From Taibaiella sp. (GTDB taxonomy: Bacteria > Bacteroidota > Bacteroidia > Chitinophagales > Chitinophagaceae): 64,000 bases of DNA. Each line of letters begins with the position of its first letter. Within the stretch, counting starts at the first letter, position 1. The translations under genes and the position numbers were made by a program. Location: positions 124,001 through 188,000 of the forward strand of contig JAHBTQ010000008.1 of the NCBI GenBank assembly GCA_019638495.1, in the 5' to 3' direction. This document shows positions 36,769 to 45,467 of this stretch, one piece after another. A model generated the notes under the pieces. It saw only the letters and a program-made list of their open reading frames with translations, did no database searches and had not been told where the DNA came from.

Positions 36769-37680
36769 TTAATCCGTTTTCATCGCATCAAGGATGGCCC
36801 GGCCACCATTATCCAGCACCTCTTCTGCGGCTACCCTACCCAATTCTCCCGCTTCTACCATTGGCGCTGTCCGTCTCACCTCTACCTTTTCCCTACCGTC
36901 CTTACTAAGTATATTACCTACAAATTCAATGTTTCCATCTACCATCGTAGCCAGCCCGCTGATAGGAGTGGTGCAGCCGCCCAGCAACGCACGAAGGAAA
37001 TCACGCTCCACCCGGGTACAAATCGCAGTCACCTCGTCATTTAATTTGCCACAAGTGGCAAGACAATGATCGTCATTTTCTTTACATACAACCAGGATCG
37101 CACCCTGCGCCGGCGCGGGCAGCATCCAGTCCAGCGATACGGCATCTGCGGGACGAAGACCAATACGCTCCAAACCGGCAGCAGCAAAAATGGCCCCATG
37201 CCATTCGCTCTCCGCCACCTTCCGTAAACGGGTATTTACATTACCTCTCAGGTTGTCGATGGAATCCTCCGGGTACCGGTTCAGCCATTGCGCCCTGCGT
37301 CGAATGCTACTGGTTGCTATCATTTTAGCTTTATCCCCCTCGGCATAACCGGGTCCTTTTACTAATATATCGCCATAGTTTGCCCTTGGCAGCACTGCCG
37401 CCTGCACTATTCCCTTCGCCATCACGGTAGGCACATCCTTCATGGAGTGTACCGCTATGTCTATTTCACCATTCAGCAGGGCCATATCCAGCGCACGGGT
37501 AAAAATACCCTGCACCCCTATCTCGTAGAGTGGGGTCTTCAGGTCGGTGTCGCCTTCACTTTTTATACATACCAGCTCACTGGCGTAGCCAAGGTCTGCC
37601 AGCAACTGCTGCACAGTACTTGCCTGCCACACGGCAAGCTGGCTCTCGCGTGTGCCTATTCGGATGGTCTTTGCACTCAT
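36769..37680 (-). CDS. hemC: Porphobilinogen deaminase (hydroxymethylbilane synthase)
   Basis: Enzyme of 303 residues that links four porphobilinogens. It has RIGTRESQLAVWQ at the N-terminus, AVHSMKDVP (77-85), ATSSIRRRAQ (122-131), the arginine-rich LRGNVNTRL, PAPAQGAI, and Cys236 in LLGGCTTPIS, which holds the dipyrromethane cofactor. The ATG at 37678-37680 shares one base with the hemA stop codon (TGATG), a classic coupled junction. A longer frame reaching back into hemA has no homology and is rejected. Confidence 0.96.
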   Translation of the reverse strand: MSAKTIRIGTRESQLAVWQASTVQQLLADLGYASELVCIKSEGDTDLKTPLYEIGVQGIFTRALDMALLNGEIDIAVHSMKDVPTVMAKGIVQAAVLPRANYGDILVKGPGYAEGDKAKMIATSSIRRRAQWLNRYPEDSIDNLRGNVNTRLRKVAESEWHGAIFAAAGLERIGLRPADAVSLDWMLPAPAQGAILVVCKENDDHCLATCGKLNDEVTAICTRVERDFLRALLGGCTTPISGLATMVDGNIEFVGNILSKDGREKVEVRRTAPMVEAGELGRVAAEEVLDNGGRAILDAMKTD

Positions 37681-38906
37681 CAGGCTATGAAATCGTTGAT
37701 TGCTTGTATGTAATGACAACCCGGAGCATGGTCGGTGCGCATGCGGGTTGCCAGGCTGTTGATGACTTTCTGCACTTTCTCCTCCTTCTCTTGCGGACAT
37801 GTGCACTTATGCCCTGCAAACACAGCAGGATCCAGCGGCAACGCCATCAGCTTGCTCTTTACTTCCTTCAGCACCGGTACATGCTTGCGCATTTCGCACC
37901 ACTGCAGGAATTCTGAGATATGTTCTTCTATTATCGCTAGTGCTTTCGGCACTTCTGCGCTGCGCTTCTGCAGGGTCTCGTCCTTTATGCGAGACAGCAT
38001 GTCCACGTCTACAAAGGTTACACCCTCTATAGAGCGAGCCTCTTCGGCCACATTGCAAGGAACAGAAATATCTATCAACAGCTTTTTGCCCGCCCCCAAC
38101 AAGTGCTCACTCAATATCACCGGTTCGGCTGCGTTGGTAGACACAACAATTATGTCCGCAGTCTGTACTTCATCTGCCAGAGCTTCTAACGGAGCTGAAC
38201 GCAGTTTCAGTTGGGCGGCCAATTCCTGCGCGGTGGCCTCTGTACGGTTCACAAGGGTAATGTTGTGGGTACCCAGGTATTCCACCATGTTGCGGCAAGT
38301 CACCCGGCCTATCTTGCCGGTTCCCACCAGCACAATTTTCGAATTGTTTACATCTGCAGCTTCTCCCAGGTATTCACGTATGTACTGTATGGCCGCAAAT
38401 GACACAGAAACTGTTCCTCCGCTCAACTCTGTATTGGTCTTCACCGCTTTGGATGCCTGCATTACCGAGTTCAGTACACGCTCCATATAGGTGCCTATAA
38501 AGCCGTTTGCTTTGGCAAACTTCACAGCAGTGCGTATCTGGCCCAGTATTTCATAGTCACCCAGTATTTGCGAATCAAGACCCGCAGCTACGTGATATAG
38601 ATGCTGAATAGCCTCACGGCCCTCCTTAGCATAACAGATATCAGCGAATACATTTACATCACCCGATGTAACGCTGCAGATAAGTGCAGCCATCTGCTCT
38701 GCACTCGCCGAAAAGCCGTAAAGCTCCGTGCGGTTGCACGTAGAGACCACAAAAAGGTCACTAACGCCGAAATTTCTTGCTGAAGATAGTAGGGTTGCGT
38801 ACTGGTCCTGGTTCACGGCAAAAAGCCCACGTACAGCCGAATCGCTTTTTTTATAGTTGATACCAACTACCCTGAATCCCTCTGTTTGCTGCGTGCTCTG
38901 CATCAT
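37680..38906 (-). CDS. hemA: Glutamyl-tRNA reductase
   Basis: First enzyme of the C5 haem pathway, 408 residues. It reduces Glu-tRNA to glutamate-1-semialdehyde using NADPH. The catalytic Cys57 lies in VVSTCNRTELYGF. The NADPH-binding part has KIVLVGTGKIGRVTCRNM, and the helical dimerisation domain is at the C-terminus. Reported regulation in other bacteria is by haem-dependent stability; nothing specific is visible here. It is the first gene of hemA-C-D-E-F with a good -7 promoter element upstream. hemL and hemB are not in the window. Confidence 0.96.
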   Translation of the reverse strand: MMQSTQQTEGFRVVGINYKKSDSAVRGLFAVNQDQYATLLSSARNFGVSDLFVVSTCNRTELYGFSASAEQMAALICSVTSGDVNVFADICYAKEGREAIQHLYHVAAGLDSQILGDYEILGQIRTAVKFAKANGFIGTYMERVLNSVMQASKAVKTNTELSGGTVSVSFAAIQYIREYLGEAADVNNSKIVLVGTGKIGRVTCRNMVEYLGTHNITLVNRTEATAQELAAQLKLRSAPLEALADEVQTADIIVVSTNAAEPVILSEHLLGAGKKLLIDISVPCNVAEEARSIEGVTFVDVDMLSRIKDETLQKRSAEVPKALAIIEEHISEFLQWCEMRKHVPVLKEVKSKLMALPLDPAVFAGHKCTCPQEKEEKVQKVINSLATRMRTDHAPGCHYIQAINDFIA

Positions 38907-38920
38907 AGTAAACTACGTAG

Positions 38921-38928
38921 CAAAGGTA
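38921..38928 (-). promoter_or_regulatory. Candidate -7 promoter element of the hem operon
   Basis: TACCTTTG on the minus strand matches TAnnTTTG exactly, 14 bp before the hemA ATG. No clear -33 TTTG is present at the expected distance, so the promoter is a motif-level suggestion. Confidence 0.4.
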
Positions 38929-39102
38929 ATTTGGGTTCCATTTGCACCGTAATTTTCATGTCATTCCTGCGTCATTTAAGCGTTTGATAATGGTCAAAGA
39001 AATACATGACCACGGTCAGGAAAAACGAATCAGACAGCTACATATAATGCTCATTTTGCATTAACGAGCATTAGCATTAATTTCATGTAAAATCAGCACC
39101 AC

Positions 39103-39228
39103 ATGAAGTACGCCTTCACACTGATCTTGCTACTTAAGTCCTTCATGCAACTGTATGCCCAAACCATCACTACCGTCGTGGGTGGTGGCACCGGTACCAC
39201 CGACGGCACACCTGCCACGGCAGAATGA
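39103..39228 (+). pseudogene. Detached signal-peptide fragment of the first NHL gene
   Basis: Encodes MKYAFTLILLLKSFMQLYAQ then TITTVVGGGTGTTDGTPATAE and a TGA stop at 39226-39228. The paralogue at 42021 has the same passage (TITTVVGGGTGTVDGTPATAAS) running straight into the propeller. Here 8 bases replace the paralogue's 9 just before ATTCAGCC, so one base is missing and the frame is broken. The stop TGA overlaps an ATG (ATGA at 39225-39228) that opens the rest of the gene. Confidence 0.8.
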
Positions 39229-40949
39229 CTATTCAGCCACGAAGCGTAGTAGCGGATGAAAATGATGTTCTCTATTTTGTATTCGGGTCGCTACATAAAA
39301 TCTGGAAGGTCGACCATAGTAATACAGTAACTACGATTGCAGGCACCGGCACTTTTGCAACCAGTGGCGACGGAGGGCCTGCCACCGCAGCGGCTGTTGT
39401 GGCAGGTAGGGCGATAGCCAGGGATCGGGTTGGCAACGTTTATTTTTCCACAGACAAGCGGGTAAGGATGGTAAACACAGCCGACATCATTTCCACATTT
39501 GCCGGAAATGGTTCCAACGTTTACAGCGGCGATGGTGGGCCTGCTACGGCCGCTGGCACAGGTCTGATAACATGCATCGCTTTTGATACGGCAGGCAATG
39601 CTTACCTGGGAGGAGGAATACTGGACAATGTGCGCAAGGTAGACCCGTCAGGAATAATCAGTGTTTTTGCAGGTACGGGTGTTAATGGCTTTAGCGGCGA
39701 TGGCGGACCCGCTACAAATGCCCAGTTAAATACAGTACTAGCAATAGCCACAGACTACTTTGGAAATCTTTATATAGCGGATGGGGCAAACCAAAGAATA
39801 AGAAAGGTAGACCCTTCGGGTATAATAACCACAGTCGCCGGAAATGGCACCATTGGCTATTCCGGCGATGGTGGTCCCGCTACCGCTGCACAACTGAGTG
39901 GGGTGCAAGGGGTAGCATGGGCAGGCGGGTATCTTTACATAGGCGACCGGGGCAATAACCGAATCCGGCAGGTGGACCCATCGGGCATTATCACCACGAT
40001 AGCGGGGGATGGCACAGGGTTCTATTCCGGCGACGGAGGACCGGCAACAGCAGCTGGTATTGCACCCTACCATTTATTCAGATATGGCGGTGGTAGCTTG
40101 TATGTCTGCGATTTCCCCAACAACCGGATACGTAAAATAACCATGCCCAATAATGCGCCCTTTTTTACCGCAGGCGAGATGACAAACGTGTACACCTGCG
40201 GTGCAGAAGCACTGAATATAGACACCACATTGCGGGTAATGGATGCAGACAACCTGCAACCTATAGCCTGGAGCCTAGCCTCCCCACCTATGCACGGTGT
40301 GGTACTAGCCTCCTGCAACCGAATATCCACCGGTGGGGTACTGACACCGTCGGGCATGTCTTATGCACCAGCAAGCGGCTACACGGGACTAGATACCTTT
40401 ACCGTACGGGTAAACGACGGCGGCGCATCTGATACTATTACCGTGGTGGTGCATATTGAAACCTTCCCCATTGCCGGCCCCATCTCAGGTGCCGATACAA
40501 TATGTATTGGCGACACTACCCTGTTCAGCGCAGCAGGCACGGGCTCTTGGTCTGCTGCAGGAGCAAGTGTAACAACCGGCGGCGGCGTGAGCGCCACGGC
40601 CACCGGCACAGCTACTATCACCTACACAGTAGCTAACTTCTGCGGCACAGATTATAGCACGCACAACCTTACGATACTACCGGCCGGCGAATGCCCGGTT
40701 GCGGTAAGAAACGTGGAAAGCACGCAGGGAATACTTATCTCCCCCAACCCATCAGATGGCACATTTACTATCTTCCTACCAAAGTCAGGTGAAGCACAAA
40801 TTGTGATAACCGACGTAGCGGGACGAGTGGTAAAGACCGTAAGCACAAACGGCAGCACTACCATGCAATTGCATGAGCCTCCGGGGGTTTATGTTCTTAC
40901 TGCTTACACGGCCGATGGAGTAGTGAGAGGAAAAGTGGTGGTGAAGTGA
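39225..40949 (+). CDS. NHL-repeat T9SS protein, separated from its signal peptide by a frameshift
   Basis: A frame of 574 residues encoding most of an NHL beta-propeller protein. Five complete NHL repeats remain with FAGTG..FSGDGGPAT and IRKVDPSGIITT motifs. A cadherin-like segment, one Ig-like module (ISGADTICIGD) and a T9SS sorting domain (ISPNPSDGTFTIF to the end) follow. It is closely similar along its whole length to 42021-43877. The true gene should start at 39103, but a one-base deletion near 39223-39231 puts the signal peptide in another frame. The ATGA overlap could allow reinitiation, but the product would lack a signal peptide and could not be exported. It may be a pseudogene, a phase-variable gene or a sequence error. 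Confidence 0.8.
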   Translation: MTIQPRSVVADENDVLYFVFGSLHKIWKVDHSNTVTTIAGTGTFATSGDGGPATAAAVVAGRAIARDRVGNVYFSTDKRVRMVNTADIISTFAGNGSNVYSGDGGPATAAGTGLITCIAFDTAGNAYLGGGILDNVRKVDPSGIISVFAGTGVNGFSGDGGPATNAQLNTVLAIATDYFGNLYIADGANQRIRKVDPSGIITTVAGNGTIGYSGDGGPATAAQLSGVQGVAWAGGYLYIGDRGNNRIRQVDPSGIITTIAGDGTGFYSGDGGPATAAGIAPYHLFRYGGGSLYVCDFPNNRIRKITMPNNAPFFTAGEMTNVYTCGAEALNIDTTLRVMDADNLQPIAWSLASPPMHGVVLASCNRISTGGVLTPSGMSYAPASGYTGLDTFTVRVNDGGASDTITVVVHIETFPIAGPISGADTICIGDTTLFSAAGTGSWSAAGASVTTGGGVSATATGTATITYTVANFCGTDYSTHNLTILPAGECPVAVRNVESTQGILISPNPSDGTFTIFLPKSGEAQIVITDVAGRVVKTVSTNGSTTMQLHEPPGVYVLTAYTADGVVRGKVVVK

Positions 40950-41305
40950 TGGGTATCAACCGATTAATTACAACTATTTTTCCGAAATAAACACCATGAA
41001 AACATTGTTTTTTTTTCATTCGTACATGTTAACTTCGTGTGAATGACTTTTTGCTATAGCAAATGTCATAAAATGACCGGTGCATATTGTGAGCACAAAA
41101 AAGAGCAGGACAATAAATGGCACACCGAAGCCTACCAGAATTGCCTGCCCTAAGAGCGCTACTCAATGCTAACTGACATCGTCTGCCGGAACAGTGCGAA
41201 GCAACTAACCCGAGTACCCGCCCATGTAGCATTGGTAAAGGTACGAATATTGGTATTGTGAGCGTTGTTCACCGCTTGCTCAATGGGCGGTTCTTATAAA
41301 TGCGG
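40950..41305. repeat. Conserved non-coding spacer, copy 1
   Basis: About 355 bp after the first NHL gene are highly similar to 43878-44232. They share an opening block (GGGTATCAACCGATTAATTA), a poly-T run (9 T here, 11 in copy 2), a dyad around TTTGCTATAGCAAA with ATGAC/GTCAT flanks (41043-41069), and near the end a stem ACCGC...GCGGT (41271-41291) followed by TTCTTAT, possibly a terminator. No shared reading frame exists between the copies, so the conservation is not protein-coding. It could be an untranslated RNA, a regulatory leader or part of a recent duplication. Confidence 0.75.
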
Positions 41306-41346
41306 GGAATGTTAAATCAACATTGAATTACGTAAATAACACAAAC

Positions 41347-41850
41347 ATGAAAAAGACATTGAACATCATATTGCTGCTAGTGCTCATTTCTAGCAAAGCA
41401 GATTCCCAGGTTTTAACGATCAGAAACCTGAACAACCTATGTACAGTATTTGTCACTTTGCACGCTATAGATTTCGATCCAACCTGGGGTAACGATATGC
41501 CATGTGACATTATCTCCAACACTATTACTGTTCCTCCGGGAACAGTGTCCTGGCCCAACCTGGCAACGTTCGCTTCCCCTGGCCCGGGCTTTTCTTCTTT
41601 TACGACACCCGTACCAGGCACTTATTTCACAACGACCACGCAATTTGAGTGGACTGATGCATCTTACCAATGGCAATGTCCATCACCTTGTGTAGGCAAC
41701 GGTGGAGATAATATGTCGGACCCATCGGTGACAAATTGCTTCGGACTGCCTGCCTCTGGGACTTCATTTGGAACTTGCATTACTGGAGGCACCTATAATA
41801 ACCTAACAGGATTCGGTTTCATGGATGACGTTCGGCTAGACTTCAACTAG
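41347..41850 (+). CDS. Small secreted protein, unknown family (cassette 1)
   Basis: Predicted secreted protein of 167 residues with signal peptide MKKTLNIILLLVLISSKADSQ. The mature part is rich in Thr, Pro, Gly and Phe, with five cysteines (such as NLCTVF, DMPCDII, WQCPSPCVG, FGTCITGG), and looks like a compact beta-sandwich. No family was recognised. It follows the conserved spacer, as a different small secreted gene follows copy 2. An in-frame ATG eight codons upstream is possible, but the signal peptide favours 41347. Function unknown; the signal peptide and coding-like composition are the main support. Confidence 0.65.
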   Translation: MKKTLNIILLLVLISSKADSQVLTIRNLNNLCTVFVTLHAIDFDPTWGNDMPCDIISNTITVPPGTVSWPNLATFASPGPGFSSFTTPVPGTYFTTTTQFEWTDASYQWQCPSPCVGNGGDNMSDPSVTNCFGLPASGTSFGTCITGGTYNNLTGFGFMDDVRLDFN

Positions 41851-41940
41851 CACACTCTTACGAACGTGTCGAAGAGGTTTTTGAAACACAAGAGAGCCAC
41901 TTGCTTGTATTTCGTTCTTTATAAGGCACACGAATTAAGA

Positions 41941-41970
41941 GAGGCTGTTTCCTACTTTTGAGACAGCCTC
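41941..41970 (+). terminator. Hairpin after the first cassette
   Basis: GAGGCTGT (41941-41948) pairs with ACAGCCTC (41963-41970), with further weak pairs at both ends. It lies between the small secreted gene and the second NHL gene. It lacks a T-rich tail, so a rho-independent function is only likely, not certain. Confidence 0.45.
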
Positions 41971-42020
41971 TTAATCAAGCAAGCAAATTATCCAGTGGGT
42001 AGGTTTTTCATCGAAAAAAA

Positions 42021-43877
42021 ATGAAAAAAATGAAAAAACTAATATCTGTAGTCAGTTTAGCGCTTTGTGGATTCTTTTGCACTAGCCAAACCATCACCAC
42101 AGTAGTTGGCGGAGGCACCGGCACCGTAGATGGTACTCCTGCCACGGCAGCATCGGCCATTCAGCCCAAGAGCGTGGTGTCAGACGAAAATGATGTCATC
42201 TATTTTGTATTCTATTCATTAAACAAGGTCTGGAAAGTAGATCATACAAACACAGTCTCTACCCTGGCAGGCAACGGCACCTCTGCTACATCTGGAGATG
42301 GAGGCCCTGCCACTTCCGCATCGGTGATTTCAGGCAGGGCGATAGCAAGGGACAGAACAGGCAATGTCTATTTTTCCACAGACAAACGAATAAGAATGGT
42401 GAACACCGCGGGTATCATTTCGACCTTTGCGGGCAACGGATCCACTGTATATAGTGGCGATGGCGGGCCCGCTACTGCTGCCGGAATTGGTAATATTACG
42501 TGCATAACCTTCGATACCGCAGGAAATGCCTACCTGGGAGGCGGCATTCATGACAATGTGCGCAAGGTAGAGCCATCGGGCATAATCAGCGTTTTTGCAG
42601 GTACAGGTGTTACAGGCTTTAGCGGTGATGGTGGGCCCGCGACAAATGCTCAAGTTTACTCTATCTTGGATATTGCCACAGATTATGCAGGGAATGTTTT
42701 CATAGCCGACGAAGGAAATCAAAGGGTAAGAAAGGTAGACCCCTCAGGAATTATCACGACGGTCGCCGGAAACGGCACGATAGGTTATGCCGGCGATGGG
42801 GGTCCCGCCACCGCAGCACAACTCAGTGGGGTACATGGTGTGGCATGGGCAGGAGGATACCTTTATATAGGCGAGCGGGGCAATAATCGCATCCGGCAGG
42901 TGGATCCGGCAGGAATTATCACCACCATTGCGGGCAATGGGTCCGGCATCACGTCCGGCGATGGAGGGCCAGCTACTGCGGCTGGCATTGCACCCGGTCA
43001 GTTGTTCAGGTACGGCGGTGGCAGCCTTTACGTCTGCGATGTAATAAACAACCGGATACGCAAAATAACCATGCCCAATAATGCTCCCTTTTTTACCGCA
43101 GGCGAGATGACAAACGTGTGCACCTGCGGTGCAGAAGCACTGAATATAGACACCACATTGCGGGTAATGGATGCAGACAACCTGCAACCCATGGCCTGGA
43201 GCCTGGCCTCCCCACCTATGCACGGTGTGGCACTAGCATCCTGCAACCGAATATCCACCGGAGGTGTACTGACACCGTCAGGCGTGTCTTATGCCCCGGC
43301 TAGTGGCTACACGGGACTAGATACGTTTACTGTACGTGTAAACGATGGTGGCGCATCTGATACTATTACCGTGGTGGTGCATATTGAAACCTTTCCCATT
43401 GCCAGCCCCATCTCAGGTCCCGACACGATATGCATAGGCGACACTACGCTATTCAGCGCAGGCAGCATGGGTGTATGGTCGGCATCGGGAGCTAGTGTAT
43501 CGGCAACAGGCGGCGTAAGCGCTACAGCAACCGGCACCGCTACAATTACTTATACAGTGTCTAACTTCTGCGGCACAGATTATAGCACACACAACGTCAC
43601 TATACTGCCTGCGGGTGAGTGCCCGGTTGCGGTGAGAAACGTGGCAGGTACTCAGGGAATACTTATCTACCCCAACCCATCAAATGGCACATTTACTATC
43701 TTCCTACCAAAGTCAGGCGACGCACAAATTGTGATAACCGACGTGGCGGGACGGGCTGTAAAGACCGTAAGCACAGAGGGCAGCACTACCATGCAATTGC
43801 GTGAGCCACCGGGGGTTTACATTCTTACTGCGTACATGGCAGATGGAGTAGTGAGAGGAAAAGTGGTGATGAAGTGA
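42021..43877 (+). CDS. NHL-repeat T9SS-secreted protein (intact paralogue)
   Basis: Secreted protein of 618 residues. The signal peptide (MKKMKKLISVVSLALCGFFCTSQ) is followed by six NHL repeats (about 24-345; FAGTGVTGFSGDGGPATNAQ, RKVDPSGIITTVAGNG), a cadherin-like segment, one Ig-like module beginning ISGPDTICIGDT, and a type A T9SS sorting domain (IYPNPSNGTFTIFLPKSG to the end). It should form a six-bladed propeller on the cell surface; no enzyme motif is visible. It is the intact version of the frameshifted gene at 39103-40949, and its downstream spacer is also duplicated. ATG at 42030 is a possible alternative start. Confidence 0.92.
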   Translation: MKKMKKLISVVSLALCGFFCTSQTITTVVGGGTGTVDGTPATAASAIQPKSVVSDENDVIYFVFYSLNKVWKVDHTNTVSTLAGNGTSATSGDGGPATSASVISGRAIARDRTGNVYFSTDKRIRMVNTAGIISTFAGNGSTVYSGDGGPATAAGIGNITCITFDTAGNAYLGGGIHDNVRKVEPSGIISVFAGTGVTGFSGDGGPATNAQVYSILDIATDYAGNVFIADEGNQRVRKVDPSGIITTVAGNGTIGYAGDGGPATAAQLSGVHGVAWAGGYLYIGERGNNRIRQVDPAGIITTIAGNGSGITSGDGGPATAAGIAPGQLFRYGGGSLYVCDVINNRIRKITMPNNAPFFTAGEMTNVCTCGAEALNIDTTLRVMDADNLQPMAWSLASPPMHGVALASCNRISTGGVLTPSGVSYAPASGYTGLDTFTVRVNDGGASDTITVVVHIETFPIASPISGPDTICIGDTTLFSAGSMGVWSASGASVSATGGVSATATGTATITYTVSNFCGTDYSTHNVTILPAGECPVAVRNVAGTQGILIYPNPSNGTFTIFLPKSGDAQIVITDVAGRAVKTVSTEGSTTMQLREPPGVYILTAYMADGVVRGKVVMK

Positions 43878-44232
43878 TGGGTATCAACCGATTAATTACA
43901 ACTATTTTTCCGAAATAAATACCATGAAATCATTGTTTTTTTTTTTCATTCGTTCATGTTAATTTCGTGTGAATGACTTTTTGCTATAGCAAATGTCATG
44001 AAAATGACCGGTGCAAAGATTAAGCACAAAGAGCAGGCTAATAAATGGCACACCGAAGCCTACCAAAATTGCCTGCTCTAATAGCGCTACTCAATGCCTA
44101 ACTGATTTCGTCTGCCGGAACAGCATGAAACAATGACCTGAGTACCTGCGCACTTTGCAAGGTAAAGGTATGAAAGTTTGATTTGTTAGTGTTGTTGACC
44201 GCTTGCTTATTGGGCGGTTTCTAAAAGTGCGG
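43878..44232. repeat. Conserved non-coding spacer, copy 2
   Basis: Second copy of the spacer described at 40950-41305. Similarity is strongest in the first about 200 bp and persists to the ACCGC...GCGGT stem (44198-44218, followed by TTCTAAAA). The TTTGCTATAGCAAA dyad with ATGAC/GTCAT flanks is at 43973-43999. After the stem the sequences diverge and a different small secreted gene starts at 44285. Confidence 0.75.
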
Positions 44233-44284
44233 AGCAGAGTTACCGAAAGAAATTTCACAATACATTCATGTAAAAACATTCAAA

Positions 44285-44710
44285 ATGAAAATCTTATTTA
44301 GCATCTTATTAATCGGCATTTGCTCTTTTATACTGCCGAATTCAGCTTTTGCGAAACAATACCACGCAACTGGAAGTGTTCAAGGAACGTATAATGGACA
44401 GCCATGCCTTATACAATATGATGTTACTATCAACTATGACGTCGTATTTGGTATGCCTCCAATCCAAATTACATCAATCCATGGTTCCATTAGCGGTTGT
44501 GGCGGCTCGTATCAGTTTATGGTCGTTCCTACCTACAATAATGGCGGTTCCGTTGGGCAAGATCCAAATGGACAGAATATTGTTACGTCTCTAGTTTGGT
44601 CTGGAATCGAAGATGAAGATTTCGCTGCTTATTTGGGTTCGCAACAAATGCAATCCGTATGGTGTAACGAGATTAACAGTGTAATAGTCCCGCAGTTACC
44701 TACAAATTAA
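44285..44710 (+). CDS. Small secreted protein, unknown family (cassette 2)
   Basis: Predicted secreted protein of 141 residues with signal peptide MKILFSILLIGICSFILPNSAFA. The mature part has two Cys in the first half (GQPCLIQYDV, ISGCGGSYQF) and one near the C-terminus (SVWCNEI). It has no recognised domain and no similarity to the small protein of cassette 1, although both stand in the same place after the conserved spacer. The gene is visibly more AT-rich than the flanking conserved genes. A strong hairpin terminator follows at 44726-44760. Confidence 0.65.
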   Translation: MKILFSILLIGICSFILPNSAFAKQYHATGSVQGTYNGQPCLIQYDVTINYDVVFGMPPIQITSIHGSISGCGGSYQFMVVPTYNNGGSVGQDPNGQNIVTSLVWSGIEDEDFAAYLGSQQMQSVWCNEINSVIVPQLPTN

Positions 44711-44725
44711 CAATAAATGAAACGC

Positions 44726-44760
44726 ATGTATGGGCGTAATAATATAGTACGTCCATACAT
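44726..44760 (+). terminator. Intrinsic terminator after cassette 2
   Basis: ATGTATGGGCGTA (44726-44738) pairs with TACGTCCATACAT (44748-44760) over 13 bp with one G-U pair and a 9-base loop, followed by TTTAAATATA. It fits an intrinsic terminator for the 44285-44710 gene. Confidence 0.65.
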
Positions 44761-44777
44761 TTAAATATACGAGTTCA

Positions 44778-45467
44778 ATGAAATCCATCCTACTTGTTTT
44801 AATATTACAAGTGACGACAAATTACTTTGTGCATGCGCAAAATCCTCAATTTGTCTATCTGTACGATTATGAAGATTATGAGGCGCGCACAAATAACCCC
44901 GTTTGGGATAGTGAGGCAATGTCCAAAAGCGCAACAAAGATACTTACGTCGAAGGTGCAACTGGAGGGGGTAACCTATACAAACGGCACTCGTTTACGCC
45001 TTTACGTAAATGATAGCAAGTTACACGACACAATAAGAGTAGGTAATACAGTAAGCGTAAACCTTCATTCCGAGAATAACTCAGGCGACCTTACCACCTT
45101 CTATAACAACAAAGATGTTATAAAAATACAAATGGGTGATACAATGTGCTTTTACAACGACACGAGCTACCTTTTTGTAAAGACAAATGAACGAAGTACA
45201 ATTGGACGCTGGAATTGCGAAGCCTACAAGAGTATACTACCCACCTACAGTCACGTGATAATCTGGTCCACCAATGAAATCCCACGTCAGGTTTGTCCCG
45301 GGTATCTCAATGGAGTTGAAGGAGGAGTTGTTCAAATAGACAATATCACGAAGAAAATAAAAATTAAATTAATAAATTATAAAAAAATGGAGCATCAAAA
45401 CACTTTCTTGATCAATTGCACACAATCAATCCGGCAACCATTTACGTTCATAGACGCATACCGTTAA
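44778..45467 (+). CDS. Secreted protein of unknown function, weakly GLPGLI-like
   Basis: Predicted secreted protein of 229 residues with signal peptide MKSILLVLILQVTTNYFVHAQ. The C-terminal half contains RQVCPGYLNGVEGGVVQID followed by a Lys/Ile-rich strand. This resembles the layout of GLPGLI-family proteins, in which a GPxxxxGLPGLIxEI motif sits near the same place, but the match is too weak to assign. Four cysteines are present in the mature part. The gene is AT-rich like its neighbours. No partner is apparent. Confidence 0.6.
   Translation: MKSILLVLILQVTTNYFVHAQNPQFVYLYDYEDYEARTNNPVWDSEAMSKSATKILTSKVQLEGVTYTNGTRLRLYVNDSKLHDTIRVGNTVSVNLHSENNSGDLTTFYNNKDVIKIQMGDTMCFYNDTSYLFVKTNERSTIGRWNCEAYKSILPTYSHVIIWSTNEIPRQVCPGYLNGVEGGVVQIDNITKKIKIKLINYKKMEHQNTFLINCTQSIRQPFTFIDAYR

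Noticed and set aside
37681..37806. Longer hemC reading with 42 extra residues
   Set aside because: The extension lies inside hemA and does not resemble HemC; the ATG at 37678-37680 begins exactly at the conserved N-terminus.
37735..38490. 251-codon plus-strand frame over hemA
   Set aside because: Shadow of hemA; Ser/Thr-rich and without a recognisable start region or domain.
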